A DNA stretch of 13,867 bases from Betaproteobacteria bacterium SG8_40 (GTDB taxonomy: Bacteria > Pseudomonadota > Gammaproteobacteria > Burkholderiales > Eutrophovitaceae): NCBI GenBank assembly GCA_001304425.1, contig LJTS01000068.1:1-13867 (forward strand), read 5' to 3'. Positions within the stretch are counted from its first letter, which is position 1. Every line of letters begins with the position of its first letter. The position numbers were made by a program, and so were the translations under genes. The notes under the pieces were generated by a model that saw only the letters and a list, made by a program, of their open reading frames with translations, had not been told where the DNA came from and did not search any database. Of the stretch, positions 12,794-13,867 are shown piece by piece.

Positions 12794-13572
12794 CCCGACA
12801 TTGTCACGCCGCCATCCGCGACAATGGTCTGGCCGGTGATGAAAGCGCCGGCGCGTGAAGCCAGGAAGACAGCAATGCCGCCGATGTCATCCGGTTCGCC
12901 GATGCGTCTGAGGGGTGTTTGCGTTTCGTAACGCTTCCGCAGTTCCGGGTTTTCCCACAGCGCGCGGGCAAAATCGGTCTTGATCAGTCCGGGCGCAATG
13001 CAGTTTACGCGCACATTGTACGGGCCCCATTCTATCGCCAGGTTACGCGCCAGTTGCATGTCCGCGGCCTTGGAGATCGCGTAGGCGCCGAGAATACCGG
13101 TACCCTTCAGCCCGCCGATGGACGAAACGATGATAATCGCACCGTCTTTGCGTTCGGCCATTCCGGGCAGCACCATGTTGGCCAGCCAGTGGTTGCTGAC
13201 AATGTTGTTGTGCAGGATCTTGTTGAACGCCTCGTCCGGCATGTCCGCCATCGGTCCGTAGTAGGGATTGGAGGCGGCATTGCAGACCAGAATGTCGATG
13301 CGGCCCCATTTTTCGCGGGTGGCGGCAACGAGTTCCTCGAGTTGCGCCTTGTCGCCGATATTGGCGGGTACCGCAATCGCGTCGGCGCCGGTGCTCCTGA
13401 TTGCTTCGGCCACCGTTTCACACGCGTCGGCCTTGCGGCTGGAGATGACGACCTTGGCGCCGGCGGCGGCCAGATGTTCGGCAATGGAGCGGCCGATGCC
13501 GCGGCTCGATCCGGTGATTACGGCGACTTTGCCGTTGAGGCTCAGGAATTCCATGGGCGTGGTATCACTCAT
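12790..13572 (-). CDS. Short-chain dehydrogenase/reductase (SDR)
   Basis: This 260-residue classical SDR is an NAD(P)-dependent oxidoreductase of alcohols, ketones or 3-oxoacyl compounds. The cofactor motif TGSSRGIG is at residues 20-27, and SSRK after strand 2 hints at NADP(H) preference (inference). NAAS near 98-101 corresponds to the NNAG motif. The catalytic set is Ser151 with Tyr164-x3-Lys168 (AYAISK). PGLIKTDF and the C-terminal FITGQTIVADGG are standard. I chose ATG 13572 (MSDTTPMEF) on length; ATG 13554 would also give a complete domain, and the frame extends to 13626 without support. CNAASNPYYGP resembles the DHRS4-like branch, but assignment to a specific reaction is not possible. 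It is probably the first gene of the leftward operon SDR-GST-TAXI-TRAP and is divergent from the dioxygenase-like gene. Confidence 0.92.
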   Translation of the reverse strand: MSDTTPMEFLSLNGKVAVITGSSRGIGRSIAEHLAAAGAKVVISSRKADACETVAEAIRSTGADAIAVPANIGDKAQLEELVAATREKWGRIDILVCNAASNPYYGPMADMPDEAFNKILHNNIVSNHWLANMVLPGMAERKDGAIIIVSSIGGLKGTGILGAYAISKAADMQLARNLAIEWGPYNVRVNCIAPGLIKTDFARALWENPELRKRYETQTPLRRIGEPDDIGGIAVFLASRAGAFITGQTIVADGGVTMSG

Positions 13573-13696
13573 CCTGGTAATTTCGGTAACAAGCGGTAGT
13601 GAATGGTCGCATGAAATCGGTCCCAAGCGTACCGGCGCTTCGGAAAACGCCTTGCCCGGACGTAAAATGTCTTGCGAAACATGACAGGGGGCGGGA
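13573..13696. promoter_or_regulatory. Divergent promoter region between SDR and PhyH-like genes
   Basis: This is a 124-bp region serving both directions. For the plus strand a TAAAAT hexamer (13663-13668, 5 of 6 to TATAAT) is a good -10, with only a weak -35 (TTCGGA, 13639-13644). For the minus strand TTGGGA and TTCACT with 17-bp spacing is a weak candidate. An inverted repeat AAGCG-N6-CGCTT (13625-13640) lies in the middle and could be a shared operator. Confidence 0.45.
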
Positions 13697-13867
13697 ATGA
13701 CCGATCTACTCAGCGCCGAAGAGTTGCAATACTACCGGGACAATGGCTATGTGCTGCCGCGGGTTCGCCTGCCGGACGATCTTTTGCGGCGGCTACAACG
13801 GGGCGTCGACGCGGTGTTGTCAACCTATACGGATGTGTCCCAGGAAGACATCGCCAATCCGCATATG
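13697..13867 (+). CDS. Phytanoyl-CoA dioxygenase (PhyH)-family protein, N-terminal fragment
   Basis: There are 57 codons from an ATG at 13697 to the window edge, with no stop. LLSAEELQYYRDNGYVLPRVRLPDDLLRRLQRGVDAV follows the usual N terminus of PhyH-type Fe(II)/2-oxoglutarate oxygenases (an L-S/T-xEE-xxYxxxGYV helix-strand start). The GGGGGCGGG stretch at 13687-13695 provides a ribosome site with its core about 5 nt from the ATG. The iron-binding H-x-D...H motif and the 2-oxoglutarate arginine lie beyond the window, so catalytic status cannot be judged. Transcribed away from the SDR gene, it may share its regulation. The substrate is unknown. Confidence 0.75.
   Translation, partial: MTDLLSAEELQYYRDNGYVLPRVRLPDDLLRRLQRGVDAVLSTYTDVSQEDIANPHM

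Overview
The window looks like part of a GC-rich (roughly 60% by eye) chromosome of a member of the Pseudomonadota, most likely Burkholderiales-like Betaproteobacteria. This is judged from codon and GC style, the Liv-type ABC plus TAXI-TRAP transporters, and the density of solute-uptake and oxidoreductase genes. No rRNA, tRNA, CRISPR array, insertion sequence or phage gene is seen. Twelve genes recognisable from their protein sequence lie on the minus strand, and one partial gene at the right edge lies on the plus strand.

Layout from right to left, which is the direction of transcription of the minus-strand block. At 13697-13867 (+) is the start of a phytanoyl-CoA dioxygenase-like gene, divergent from a short-chain dehydrogenase (12790-13572). 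Next come a possible tiny ORF coupled through a GTGA overlap (12638-12793), a GST-like protein with an extra C-terminal domain (11702-12625, TTG start), a TAXI-type TRAP binding lipoprotein (10714-11676) and a fused TRAP permease (8798-10651). After a gap of about 400 bp comes a Liv-type ABC importer: binding protein (7259-8398), livH (6288-7175), livM (5326-6285), a visibly broken livG (4600-5299) and livF (3834-4553). Then follow a LysR regulator (2880-3797), a luciferase-like monooxygenase (1535-2758) with its flavin reductase (1003-1506), a probable terminator (978-1001), and the first 249 codons of an MFS transporter that runs off the left edge.

Taken together this reads as a catabolic or uptake neighbourhood. 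Three unrelated transporter classes (ABC, TRAP, MFS) sit beside a two-component FMNH2-dependent monooxygenase, an SDR, a GST-like protein and a probable Fe(II)/2-oxoglutarate dioxygenase. The substrate cannot be named from the sequence. The sharpest observations are: the internal deletion with frameshift in livG, located at adjacent palindromes, which removes the ABC signature region; an ATA-N9-TAT LysR-type box and a perfect inverted repeat ahead of the luciferase gene; an intercistronic hairpin between the binding protein and livH; the GTGA-coupled 51-codon ORF; and the GST with a C-terminal add-on domain.

No clearly novel defence or mobile system is visible.
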